DNA of 64,000 nt from Pseudobdellovibrionaceae bacterium (GTDB taxonomy: Bacteria > Bdellovibrionota > Bdellovibrionia > Bdellovibrionales > JAMPXM01), in contig JAJTYM010000003.1 of NCBI GenBank assembly GCA_021463345.1, positions 1 through 64,000 on the forward strand, given 5' to 3'. Below are positions 25,502 to 33,982 of this stretch, piece after piece. The notes under the pieces are model-generated. The model ran no database searches and was not told where the DNA came from. It saw only the letters and a program-made list of their open reading frames with translations. Positions within the stretch are counted from its first letter, which is position 1, and each line of letters starts with the position of its first letter. Made by a program: the position numbers and the translations under genes.

Positions 25502-26674
25502 TCAAGCACGAAGAACCTCGCGGATGCTGTCGACCACATGGTCTTGCTCGGCATCCGTGAGTTCGAAGTAGAGCGGAAGCGAGAGACACTCTTGATAGTA
25601 TGTCTCGGCTTCGGGGAACTGGCCCGGCTGAAAACCAAGATCACGGTAGTACGGCTGGAGGTGCACGGGAATATAATGCACGTTGGTTCCGATCCCGCGC
25701 TCCCGCAACGCAAGATACATATCTTTGCGGGACACCGGCGAAACTCCGGACGGGAGCCTGAGGACATACAAGTGCCAGGCCGGATCGGCCTCGTCCATGC
25801 AGTCGGGCGTCCGCACCGGCATCCCCGCGAACAAAGCGTTGTACCGTTCGACCAGGTACTTCCGGCGCTTGACGAACTCGTCGATCCGTCGAACCTGGCT
25901 AAGACCCAAGATCGCCTGCAGATCGGTCATCCGGTAATTGAAGCCAAGCTCAAGCTGCTCGTAGGACCACGGCCCATCGGGCTCGAAGCGCAGGAACCGA
26001 TTTTCCCTCGTAATGCCGTGAGACCGCAACCGGACCAGTTTCTCGTAGAGGTCCTCGCGATTCGTCAGGACCATGCCGCCTTCGCCCGAGGTGATGATTT
26101 TCACCGGATGAAAACTGAACACAGTCATATCGGAGAACGCGTTCGAGCCGACGCGCTTTCCAAGATAACTTCCACCGATCGCGTGCGACGCGTCCGCGAT
26201 CACGGTGATGCCATGAGCCCGCGCGAAAGCGTGGATCTCGCGATACGAGGCGCTCTGACCGGCGAAGTCGACCGGGATCAGAACCTTCGGCAGTCGGCCT
26301 TCGGTTTTCGCTCGATCCAGTTTAGCCGCCAACGCCGCGACGCTCATGTTGTACGTGTGGGGATCGATATCGACGAAATCCGCCTGCGACCCGCAATAAA
26401 GCCCGCAATTCGCCGACGCGACGAACGTGTTCGGCGACGTCCAATGCGAGTCCCCTTCTCCGAGGCCCGCGGCGAGGCAGGCGATGTGCAGGGCGGCGGT
26501 GGCGCTGCTGCACGCCACGGCGTACTTGCTGCCGCAGAACTCCGCCACGGCCCGCTCGAACTCATCGATGTTCGGGCCCTGGGTGAGATTCGGCGATTGC
26601 AAAACGCGGACGACGGCGTCGACATCATCGAGGTTCACGGACTGTCGCGCGTAGGGGATCCAGCGTTTAGACAT
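25502..26674 (-). CDS. pseC: PseC-like UDP-amino-sugar transaminase
   Basis: A 390-residue DegT-type PLP aminotransferase. The PLP lysine K192 lies in FSFHPVKIITSGEGG, a block characteristic of PseC (UDP-4-keto-6-deoxy-L-AltNAc 4-aminotransferase). Other anchors are ACSSATAALH near the N-terminus and the YNYRM-like NYRMTD segment. ATG at 26674 has a GGGG-rich ribosome site; the ATG at 26716 adds 14 unconserved residues. It is the last gene of the operon with pseI, pseG, a class III aminotransferase and a GNAT. PseC assignment is good; the sugar stereochemistry is inferred from this grouping. Confidence 0.85.
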   Translation of the reverse strand: MSKRWIPYARQSVNLDDVDAVVRVLQSPNLTQGPNIDEFERAVAEFCGSKYAVACSSATAALHIACLAAGLGEGDSHWTSPNTFVASANCGLYCGSQADFVDIDPHTYNMSVAALAAKLDRAKTEGRLPKVLIPVDFAGQSASYREIHAFARAHGITVIADASHAIGGSYLGKRVGSNAFSDMTVFSFHPVKIITSGEGGMVLTNREDLYEKLVRLRSHGITRENRFLRFEPDGPWSYEQLELGFNYRMTDLQAILGLSQVRRIDEFVKRRKYLVERYNALFAGMPVRTPDCMDEADPAWHLYVLRLPSGVSPVSRKDMYLALRERGIGTNVHYIPVHLQPYYRDLGFQPGQFPEAETYYQECLSLPLYFELTDAEQDHVVDSIREVLRA

Positions 26675-26784
26675 CAACCGCCCCTTTTCGGGTTCGCAGG
26701 CTTTGAAAGCCAGCAACTTATCGCAATTCTCCAGGACCGGGAACCGTCAAATCCGCCCAGCCCGCGTCGCTCCGCGACATATCC

Positions 26785-27843
26785 TCATTCGATCAGCTTC
26801 CAATCCATGGGGGTTCCACGCCGGATATCGACCGCAGCGACCTTGCCCAGAATCGTATCCAGGTACTTGGGCGCAAGCCCATGACCCGGGCGGATCGCCC
26901 GGACATGTTCGCTCGTGAATGTTTCGCCCTTGCGGATATCCTTTACGACGTAGACGGAACGCCGGAAAACCCGCGACTTCATCTCGTTCGCGGTCAGGCC
27001 GTAATTGACCTGCCCCAAGGACCGCCAGGCTCTCCCGGTCTCCTCAACGAGCATCTTCATTTCGGCCGGCTCCATTGAAAAAGCGGAGTCCACACCGCCG
27101 TCGGCGCGACGGATCGTGAAATGCTTTTCGATGACCGTGGCGCCCAAGGCCACGCTGGCGACGGCCACGCCGATGCCCAGCGTATGATCGCTCAATCCGA
27201 CCTGCGCTCCAAATAGGTCGCGAAGATGGGCGATGGTGCGAAGGTTGATCTCGTCCGGCGGCGCGGGATAGCTGCTGGTGCACTTTAAAAGGATCAAATC
27301 CTTGCAGCCGGCGCTGCGGGCGGCCTCGACGGCGTCGTACAATTCGCTCACGGTCGCCATGCCTGTTGAGATGATGACCGGCTTGCCGGTTCTGGCCACG
27401 CGTTTGATCAATTCGACGTCGACGTTTTCAAACGACGCAATCTTGTAAAAGGGCGCGCCCAATCCCTCGAGGAAGTCGACCGCCGTCGCGTCGAACGGCG
27501 TGCTGAATGCCATGATTCCATGCTCGCGACAACGCTTGAAGATGGGTTCGTGCCAATCCCACGGGGTATGGGCCTCGGCATAGAGCTGGTGCAGCGACTT
27601 CCCTTTCCAGAGAAGGTTCGGGTCGGTCAGGAAGAATTCCCCCTGGTCGAGATCGATGGTCATCGTATCGGGGGTGTACGTCTGGATCTTCAACGCGTCG
27701 ACGCCGGTCGCGGCAGCGGCATCCACGATTTCAAGAGCTCTCTCCAGCGACTGGTTATGATTGCCCGACATTTCGGCGATGATGAACGGCCTATGGCCGG
27801 GCCCGATCTTCACGCTGCCGAGCTGGATTTCGCTGGTTTTCAC
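26785..27843 (-). CDS. pseI: Pseudaminic acid synthase (PseI-like, NeuB family)
   Basis: A 352-residue NeuB-family synthase with all standard blocks: FIIAEMSGNHNQ, VDALKIQTYTPDTM, STPFD, YKIASFE, ISTGMA, LLKCTSSYPAP, GLSDHTLG and VIEKHFT. A SAF domain lies at about 290-350. PseI condenses phosphoenolpyruvate with 6-deoxy-AltdiNAc. GTG at 27843 follows an AAAGGGGAG sequence. It lies between pseG and pseC in the same operon. The resemblance to PseI rather than NeuB is supported by the neighbours PseC and PseG; a related nonulosonic acid (for example a legionaminic isomer) remains possible. Confidence 0.85.
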   Translation of the reverse strand: MKTSEIQLGSVKIGPGHRPFIIAEMSGNHNQSLERALEIVDAAAATGVDALKIQTYTPDTMTIDLDQGEFFLTDPNLLWKGKSLHQLYAEAHTPWDWHEPIFKRCREHGIMAFSTPFDATAVDFLEGLGAPFYKIASFENVDVELIKRVARTGKPVIISTGMATVSELYDAVEAARSAGCKDLILLKCTSSYPAPPDEINLRTIAHLRDLFGAQVGLSDHTLGIGVAVASVALGATVIEKHFTIRRADGGVDSAFSMEPAEMKMLVEETGRAWRSLGQVNYGLTANEMKSRVFRRSVYVVKDIRKGETFTSEHVRAIRPGHGLAPKYLDTILGKVAAVDIRRGTPMDWKLIE

Positions 27844-27861
27844 GCTCTCCCCTTTCGCGAC

Positions 27862-28887
27862 TCAAACTCCAGAACAGATTCTCGATATAACACGTTCCAC
27901 GCCGTTGCCATCAACAAGCCTTCGTCCGATCTCCGAGGCGCGGCGCCAGGCTTCGACATCCCCCAAGCGATCGCGGAAAAACCGCGCCCAGGTATCGGTG
28001 TCGACGTCCCCGGCGGCTCCCAAAACCTCCGCAAAGCCGGTCCGCCGCGCTCCGTCAGCGACCACGGCCTGGTTGTCGGCCGTTTGCACCAGCACGGAAG
28101 GAACGCCTAAGCAGCACCGCTCCCACGACGTCGAGCCAGCGGCGCCGATCGCGAGATCCATCGCGCCCAGAAACTCGGCCATCGACGCCACCGACTCAAG
28201 CACGTTCACGCCGGAGCCGCCGGCGAACTCGGCGCGGATCCGGCCGGCGCGCGGGTTGGCCAGCCCGGGCAATACGTGCAAAGTCACGCCGGAAGGAGCG
28301 ACGGCGAGAAATCCACGAATACATTTCTCCGTCTCCGCCGTCGGATCCGACGCTCCGAAAGAAACAAAGATGTTTTCCACCCGCCCCGTCCGCCTGCGGG
28401 CGTCCACCCGACGGCGCTCGCGAAACTCGCCTCTCAACAAGGCGAACTCTGGCCCCAACAGGAGCTCGCAAGAGTCCGGCACCAACCGGCGATACGGCGT
28501 CGGATCGCCGATCCAGTTTTGATTGAGCAGCCAATCGCAGTCCATGCGGGCGCCGGGGACGTCCGAAAGGCAAAGCAGCGCCCGCCCGGCGGCCCTCGCG
28601 GCCTTTTGCCATTCGGCCCCGAGCGCGTAGTGATCGAGGACGACCACCGCGTCGCGCGAACCGATCGCCGACGACGTCGCCCGCGCGTCCGAAGTCTCGT
28701 CGGCGGCCCGAATCGATACCGCATCGAAACCCGATCCCTGCAAGAACGCGAGACCGGCGGCGTCCGCTGCGGTCACGAAAAGACAATTCCGGCCTTGAGC
28801 TCGTAGCCCTTCGGCCAGCGCCGAACATCGCGCCAGGTGACCGAAACCCAATTGTTCGCCGCCGTCGGCCCGAAAAACGAAGACCAT
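27862..28887 (-). CDS. pseG: PseG-like UDP-sugar hydrolase
   Basis: A 341-residue GT-B fold protein of the PseG/SpsG family. GFGHLAR at 14-20 is the N-terminal signature and a C-terminal GAAGSTSWERCCLGVP stretch fits the UDP-binding site. PseG removes UDP from UDP-2,4-diacetamido-trideoxy-L-altrose before the PseI condensation. It lies 18 bases upstream of pseI and just downstream of the class III aminotransferase gene. Family assignment is good and consistent with the operon. Confidence 0.85.
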   Translation of the reverse strand: MVFVFRADGGEQLGFGHLARCSALAEGLRAQGRNCLFVTAADAAGLAFLQGSGFDAVSIRAADETSDARATSSAIGSRDAVVVLDHYALGAEWQKAARAAGRALLCLSDVPGARMDCDWLLNQNWIGDPTPYRRLVPDSCELLLGPEFALLRGEFRERRRVDARRRTGRVENIFVSFGASDPTAETEKCIRGFLAVAPSGVTLHVLPGLANPRAGRIRAEFAGGSGVNVLESVASMAEFLGAMDLAIGAAGSTSWERCCLGVPSVLVQTADNQAVVADGARRTGFAEVLGAAGDVDTDTWARFFRDRLGDVEAWRRASEIGRRLVDGNGVERVISRICSGV

Positions 28888-28893
28888 TTTCGC

Positions 28894-30222
28894 TTAGAGA
28901 TACTTTCTGAAAACCGGCTTCGCCGCCGGCCCGCTCAAGAGCTCCTCGAAACCGGTTTCCAGAGCCTGCGCGTAAACCTCAAGCGACTCCCGCAAAGCTT
29001 CGCCGAAATACGCGACGTCTTCGCCGCTGTGGCTGAAGCAAGGAACGAACGCACCTTGGAAAAGCACCCCGCGGGCGAGCATTTCCTGCATCATCAGGGT
29101 CCTCAGACCGTCGCTCGGCGTCCCGGTCCGGTCGCGAAACTGGAAAACCGGCATCCATTCGCAATCGGCGACTTTCACCGCGTCCGCCAGCCCGGCTTTC
29201 GCGATCATTTCTTCGCTCGCGACGATGAGCTTTTTTCCGATGCCGTGGTTGTGTTCGACAACTCGGCTCTTAGCGAAGACTTCCAACGTCGCGAGTGCGG
29301 CCGCGATCGCATGCGTTTCCCCGCCGTGCGTGGTGGAGATGAGGAACACCTTCTCTTTACCCTCGCTTTTGATGCCACCAAGCTCCATGATCTCGCGTTT
29401 CCCCGTTAAAGCGCAGAAAGAAAAACCGTTAGCGATTCCCTTTCCCCACGTGGCGAGGTCCGGAAGCACGCCGGAAACGGTCATCGCCCCCGGAAAGGCG
29501 CGTTTGTAGCCGGTGATCATTTCGTCCTGAATATAAATGGCGCCATGTTTATGCGAGATACGAACAATTTCCTGCAGGAAATTCGGCGCCATCGGCAACG
29601 GCCGTTCGGGTTCGGAAATCACGCAAGCAATGCGATTTGGGTACTTGTCGAAGGCGGCCTCGAGCGTGGACAAATCCCTGCTGTCGAACGCAACGGAAAG
29701 CGCGGCGATCGGTCCAGGCACGCCTTTCGCGCACTGGGTCCTGCCGATAAACCAATCGTCATAGGAGTAGAACGGATGATCCATGGGGATCGCGATCATG
29801 TCACGGCCGGTGTAAGCGCGCGCGAGTTTGACCGCGGCGGTCGTCGCGGTTGAACCGTTTTTCGCGAACTTGATCATGTCATGGCCCGGCACCGTCGCAA
29901 GGAAGGCCTCGGCCATCTCCCTCTCAATCACCGACGGTCGCTGAAAGTTGCAGCCGTTTTCGATTTCCGCGCGGACCCGGGCGAGCACGGGTTCGAACGC
30001 GTGGCCCAGGCTGACCGACGTCAGACCCATCGAGCAGTCGAGGAACTGGTTGCCGTCGATGTCCCAAACTTGCGACCCCTTTCCGCGCGCGATCGCCGCG
30101 GGCGAGCGGACCGGGAACTGATCGTCTCCCTTGGAGTACGTATGCGCCCCCCCTGGGATCAGCGAATGGATGATACTTCTGTGTTCGTCCGACTTCTGAA
30201 AATTCGAAATTCGACGCAGCAT
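28894..30222 (-). CDS. Class III (glutamate-1-semialdehyde-type) aminotransferase
   Basis: A protein of about 442 residues in the GSA aminomutase-like class III PLP family: substrate-entry PGGAHTYSKG, NGSTATTAAVKLAR for the phosphate, an aspartate in IQDEMITGYK, and the PLP lysine in ATWGKGIANG. HemL itself is unlikely: the context is a Pse operon, and the helix and active-site blocks differ. In this operon it may amino-transfer on a sugar or activate a side chain. ATG at 30222 is the preferred start, 9 codons after the farthest ATG. The PseH-like gene ends 29 bases upstream. Confidence 0.7.
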   Translation of the reverse strand: MLRRISNFQKSDEHRSIIHSLIPGGAHTYSKGDDQFPVRSPAAIARGKGSQVWDIDGNQFLDCSMGLTSVSLGHAFEPVLARVRAEIENGCNFQRPSVIEREMAEAFLATVPGHDMIKFAKNGSTATTAAVKLARAYTGRDMIAIPMDHPFYSYDDWFIGRTQCAKGVPGPIAALSVAFDSRDLSTLEAAFDKYPNRIACVISEPERPLPMAPNFLQEIVRISHKHGAIYIQDEMITGYKRAFPGAMTVSGVLPDLATWGKGIANGFSFCALTGKREIMELGGIKSEGKEKVFLISTTHGGETHAIAAALATLEVFAKSRVVEHNHGIGKKLIVASEEMIAKAGLADAVKVADCEWMPVFQFRDRTGTPSDGLRTLMMQEMLARGVLFQGAFVPCFSHSGEDVAYFGEALRESLEVYAQALETGFEELLSGPAAKPVFRKYL

Positions 30223-30251
30223 CCGTCTTACCTCCGGCCCGGTGCCCAAAT

Positions 30252-30782
30252 CTATTCTTTACAGATCTCCAGTACAAACTTACCCATCGAACCGTTGGAT
30301 GTCGGCGACGCGTACGTCACCTCGCGCGCGATTCGGAATCCGGCCTTCTGGTAGGCGCGAACCGCCGCCTGGTTTTCCAACTCCACGCCCAACTCGACTC
30401 GCCTGAGACTCAGATCTTCGAACGCATATTCGACGACGAGAGAGGTCGTCTCGCTCGCGTACCCTTTGCCCCACGCCGACTTCTCGCCGATCATGAGGCC
30501 GAAAACCGCGTTCCCCGCCACCCAATCGATCGGCTCGAGCTTCACGTTGCCGATATGGTTACCCGGCCCGGACTCGCAGACGGCCCAAAAGCGGACATCG
30601 TCCCGCTCGCTCCGTTCGGCGACATAAGCACCCAGCTGATCAATGGAATAGTCACGACTGGAAAGGAAACGAGTGACTTCGGGATCGCGAAGCCATCCCA
30701 GATACCGTTCCGTCACGAACGCCGGCGACATCGGCTCCAGCACCAAACGAGGCCCCTTCAGCCTCCGGTTTCCATTAGCCAT
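30252..30782 (-). CDS. GNAT-family acetyltransferase, PseH-like by context
   Basis: A 176-residue RimJ/PseH-like GNAT. It opens with LVLEPMSPAFVTERYLGWLRD, has an acetyl-CoA loop around SAWGKGYASE and ends with a RAYQKAGFR helix, as in GNATs that acetylate amino sugars. In the Pse pathway PseH acetylates the C4 amine made by PseC, and this gene sits in the pse operon. A second GNAT at 21602 is an alternative for the same step. Confidence 0.7.
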   Translation of the reverse strand: MANGNRRLKGPRLVLEPMSPAFVTERYLGWLRDPEVTRFLSSRDYSIDQLGAYVAERSERDDVRFWAVCESGPGNHIGNVKLEPIDWVAGNAVFGLMIGEKSAWGKGYASETTSLVVEYAFEDLSLRRVELGVELENQAAVRAYQKAGFRIAREVTYASPTSNGSMGKFVLEICKE

Positions 30783-30785
30783 TCC

Positions 30786-32390
30786 TCAGCCCAAGCCCTT
30801 CCTCGCCGCCGATAGCAAGCGATCGAGCCCGTACATCAGGCCAAGCACCACGCAGGACTGGAAGAAAAAAACAAATGAGACGAATGCCGCATGGTCGATC
30901 GCCATGTGAAAAAACACCAGGACGGCGCAGCCCATCCAAATACAGCAACATTTCCAATAAAACTCGAATGAGCCAAGTCGCCGACCGACTCCCACCATGG
31001 CGAACTGGAGGAGAAAGCCCGCCGCGAAAAGCATCAAAATACCGCCGACCGGGCCGCCCAACACGTAGGAGCTACCCCAAAGCGTCCACATCTCGGACAG
31101 AAAGTTTTCTCTTACATGCCGTTCGTCGAATCCCCGGTAAATGATGGGCATCAGGCTCGACGTCATGATCTCGGCTTCGGGAAAAGGAACGCCGATGACC
31201 AGATTATTCATCAGGTTCTTCGCCATGTAGGTCCAGTTCATGTACTGCGCCTTTGCGCCCGCATCGCCTGGCACCACGACGACGCCTATCGGGTAGTCCA
31301 GTACGCCAAGCCTGTCGAAGACCTTGGCCAGCGTCGGACTGAGCGAAATCATTCCCGCGTCCCGTTTTCCGGCTTCGGAGCCGACCGGATCCAAAAACTG
31401 CGCGCTCAAAAAATTCTGCTCAAAAATCGAAACCGCTTCCGAAAGATCGGTCTGGCGATTCGCGCAGGCGCTGCTTTGCAGGTAGCGCAGGTTCGTCCCG
31501 ATGAAAAAGAACGCAACCCCCAAGATGATCACGATAGGTGCTAAGGACAGCACGAGACGCGCTTTCAAGATCTGCAGCGGGTTCCATGCGACGAGAAGCG
31601 CGAACGTGATGACCGCGACCCGCATCACCCCGCCCCTAGATCCCAAGGCCAAGGTGTAGATCAGATAGGCGAAAATAAGGAAAGCGAACCAGCCATACTG
31701 CCGCCATGTCAGTTTTCTCAAGCTCGGGCCGAATATCACCATGGTCGCGAACAGCACCATATCGCCGCTAAAAAAGTGAATCAGCCACTTCCCGCGGATC
31801 GTCTCATCGACGCAGTTCATGGCGGCGCTCTGGCCAAGGTATAAACTGAAATAGCAGTCGACCGCGAACACAACGACCGAGGCGAGAACGACAGCCGGCA
31901 GCATCGGGATACGCAGCGCACGCGCGACGGGAGCACCGTCGGGTTTCAGGCGCCCTCTCAACACGTATCCAGCCGTGACGATGCCGAACATGAGCACGCT
32001 GGTTCCGGCAAGCACCCAAGTGAGCCCGAGATTGATCATTTCCGGCGTCCACTTCACCGGAAACAAAACGTAAAGGTTCCGGACACTCGCGCGCGTCATG
32101 ATGACGTACTGCATGTGACGCGGCAAAAAGAAGAGCTGAACCAGCCCGACCAGCATGGTCATAATTTCTACTGTACCAAGGCGCCGGGCGACCAAAAGAC
32201 CGAGCGCCAAAAGAAGCGACATCGCGCTGCCGTAGAGGACCGTCAACCAGTTGGCGTGAACGCCGATCCCGACGACCAACGCTCCTATGGGAAAGGCGAC
32301 AGCCCAGATCAGGCTTGTGATCAACAAAAGACCGAAAGGCGTGAACCACTTGCCGTCTGTTCGTCCGAAAAGGCTGTGGAGCTTATGCAC
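30786..32390 (-). CDS. Wzy-like polysaccharide polymerase / O-antigen polymerase-like membrane protein
   Basis: A 534-residue protein with about 12 hydrophobic segments and a large extracytoplasmic loop at roughly residues 300-415, as in Wzy polymerases. There is no signature motif, so the call rests on topology and context: it lies between glycosyl-modifying genes and the pse operon and ends 4 bases before the GNAT gene. A role in linking repeat units in the periplasm is the usual one. It could also be an unrelated integral membrane protein of surface-glycan synthesis. Confidence 0.55.
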   Translation of the reverse strand: MHKLHSLFGRTDGKWFTPFGLLLITSLIWAVAFPIGALVVGIGVHANWLTVLYGSAMSLLLALGLLVARRLGTVEIMTMLVGLVQLFFLPRHMQYVIMTRASVRNLYVLFPVKWTPEMINLGLTWVLAGTSVLMFGIVTAGYVLRGRLKPDGAPVARALRIPMLPAVVLASVVVFAVDCYFSLYLGQSAAMNCVDETIRGKWLIHFFSGDMVLFATMVIFGPSLRKLTWRQYGWFAFLIFAYLIYTLALGSRGGVMRVAVITFALLVAWNPLQILKARLVLSLAPIVIILGVAFFFIGTNLRYLQSSACANRQTDLSEAVSIFEQNFLSAQFLDPVGSEAGKRDAGMISLSPTLAKVFDRLGVLDYPIGVVVVPGDAGAKAQYMNWTYMAKNLMNNLVIGVPFPEAEIMTSSLMPIIYRGFDERHVRENFLSEMWTLWGSSYVLGGPVGGILMLFAAGFLLQFAMVGVGRRLGSFEFYWKCCCIWMGCAVLVFFHMAIDHAAFVSFVFFFQSCVVLGLMYGLDRLLSAARKGLG

Positions 32391-32405
32391 AGAATTCGCT
32401 TTCTA

Positions 32406-33359
32406 TCACTCGCGAGCGACGCCGCGCCCCGGCCTGAGGATCGCTCGGACCCAAAGACCCGCCGGAGAGGGTTGATATCCGTATAGCGCGCGATTGGCGA
32501 GGTTCGCGACTCGCCCCAAGCCGGATTTCGCGGCGTAGCCGAAAACACGAACCCAAAATGCCCGGTATAAACGCTCCAGGAAACCCTCGTTCGCGCCGAC
32601 CGCTTGGACGCGCCCGAAAGCCTCGACAACCATGACCTCGCAGTTGACGCATTCGGCGACCTTCCGTAGGGATTTCGGGGAAAAGAATTGCACATGCGGG
32701 AAGACATCGCTTTTGAACCTGAAGTCCTGATTCGGGACCTCAACGTAAAGAATGCCGTCGTGATTCAAGCGACCGGAGAGCCGTCGCAAGAACCCCACGG
32801 GATCCTCGACATGCTCGAGGACATGATTGAGGAAAATCACATCGAAGCCTTCGCCCGCTTCCGCAAGATCTTGCGCGAAACTCGCCTCAATACGCGCATC
32901 GCGCAATCTGTTCGCCGCCGCCTCGCGCACGTTTCGATCTGGCTCTATGCCGACATATCTAAAACGCGTCGCGCGGCTGATGCGCGCGAGCTCATCCGCA
33001 ATCAATGCGTTACCCGCGCCGACGTCAAGGATCCGCAGGGAGCCGTCGGATCTGCAAAATGCACGGACAAAATCCAGGCGGACTCTCGCTTGCACAGCCT
33101 GATGAGCGTGCAATTCCGGCCCCCCCTGATTCTGGTGCCAGTACGAGCCGGAAGAGTAAAACGCGTCGAGGTCCGCCTGCGTCCTCATCGGTTCGGCCCA
33201 TGCGAAGTCGCAATGCGGGCATCCGACAACTGTTTTCAATCCTAGCGGGTTTCCCGCCTGACCGGCCGAGGGATACTCGCTGGAGACCTGTGCATCGGTT
33301 CGGCGGCAAAGTCGGCACGTCTGGAGCCGAGATTCGACGTCTGGGGCAAATGAAACCAT
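32406..33359 (-). CDS. Class I SAM methyltransferase with N-terminal zinc ribbon
   Basis: A 317-residue protein. An N-terminal ribbon (CRLCRRTDA ... CPHCDFAWAEP) precedes a Rossmann domain with motif I ILDVGAGNALI, acidic strand YVGIEPD and the NHVLEHVEDP post-motif, characteristic of SAM methyltransferases. It is a good candidate for O- or C-methylation of a sugar. ATG at 33359 overlaps the upstream acyltransferase stop as TGATG. It sits between acyltransferase and polymerase-like genes; the substrate is unknown. Confidence 0.75.
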   Translation of the reverse strand: MVSFAPDVESRLQTCRLCRRTDAQVSSEYPSAGQAGNPLGLKTVVGCPHCDFAWAEPMRTQADLDAFYSSGSYWHQNQGGPELHAHQAVQARVRLDFVRAFCRSDGSLRILDVGAGNALIADELARISRATRFRYVGIEPDRNVREAAANRLRDARIEASFAQDLAEAGEGFDVIFLNHVLEHVEDPVGFLRRLSGRLNHDGILYVEVPNQDFRFKSDVFPHVQFFSPKSLRKVAECVNCEVMVVEAFGRVQAVGANEGFLERLYRAFWVRVFGYAAKSGLGRVANLANRALYGYQPSPAGLWVRAILRPGRGVARE

Positions 33360-33979
33360 CACCGGCCCGCCTCCTCGATCGACTCGCCTCTTCTCCCCAA
33401 CGATTTGACCACCTTCGCCGGTACCCCAACGGCGACACTGCAAGACGGAATCTCGCCGACCACGACGGCGCCGGCTCCGATCACACAGTGGTCGCCTATC
33501 CGCGCTCCAGGCAGCAGGACCACGTTTGCGCCTATCCAGACATCGTTACCGACATAGATGGGTAGTGCCACGTGGCCTTGAGAACGGATCGTCATTTCCG
33601 GGGACCCGTCGGTACGATGGTTAGCGGCGCGCATGACGACATTCATCGCGACCAACACGCCGTTGCCGATTCGGATTTTTCCAAAGTCGGCGCCGACGAA
33701 CACGTTCATGTTGAACGAGCAATTGTCACCGATCGACAGTTCGCCGCCTTCGGCCGTCAACGTGCAACGATCCCCGATGAAGACACCGGCGCCGATTTGT
33801 ACGCCGGGCGGATTCGTAACAGTGCAATGACGCCCCAATCCTACCGTGCCTTTGACCCGCGCGCCACGGACTTGCAACCACCAGGAGCGGATTCGAAATC
33901 CGACAATGCCAGGTATCGAGCCGCAGAAAGCATCGATCCACGATACGATTTCCATCGACAATCGCTTCAATGGGTCCAC
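33359..33979 (-). CDS. Left-handed beta-helix (hexapeptide) acyltransferase
   Basis: A 206-residue protein with repeated [LIV]-G-x4 hexapeptides (VGLGRHCTVTN, IGAGVFIGDRC, IGDNCSFNMN, IRIGNG...) and a catalytic NHRTDG-like loop, as in WbbJ/MaA-type O-acetyltransferases. It should acetylate a sugar hydroxyl or a saccharide intermediate using acetyl-CoA. It overlaps the zinc-ribbon methyltransferase gene downstream and lies 3 bases from the large surface-carbohydrate gene upstream, so all three probably belong to one transcript. Confidence 0.8.
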   Translation of the reverse strand: MDPLKRLSMEIVSWIDAFCGSIPGIVGFRIRSWWLQVRGARVKGTVGLGRHCTVTNPPGVQIGAGVFIGDRCTLTAEGGELSIGDNCSFNMNVFVGADFGKIRIGNGVLVAMNVVMRAANHRTDGSPEMTIRSQGHVALPIYVGNDVWIGANVVLLPGARIGDHCVIGAGAVVVGEIPSCSVAVGVPAKVVKSLGRRGESIEEAGR

Positions 33980-33982
33980 GCT

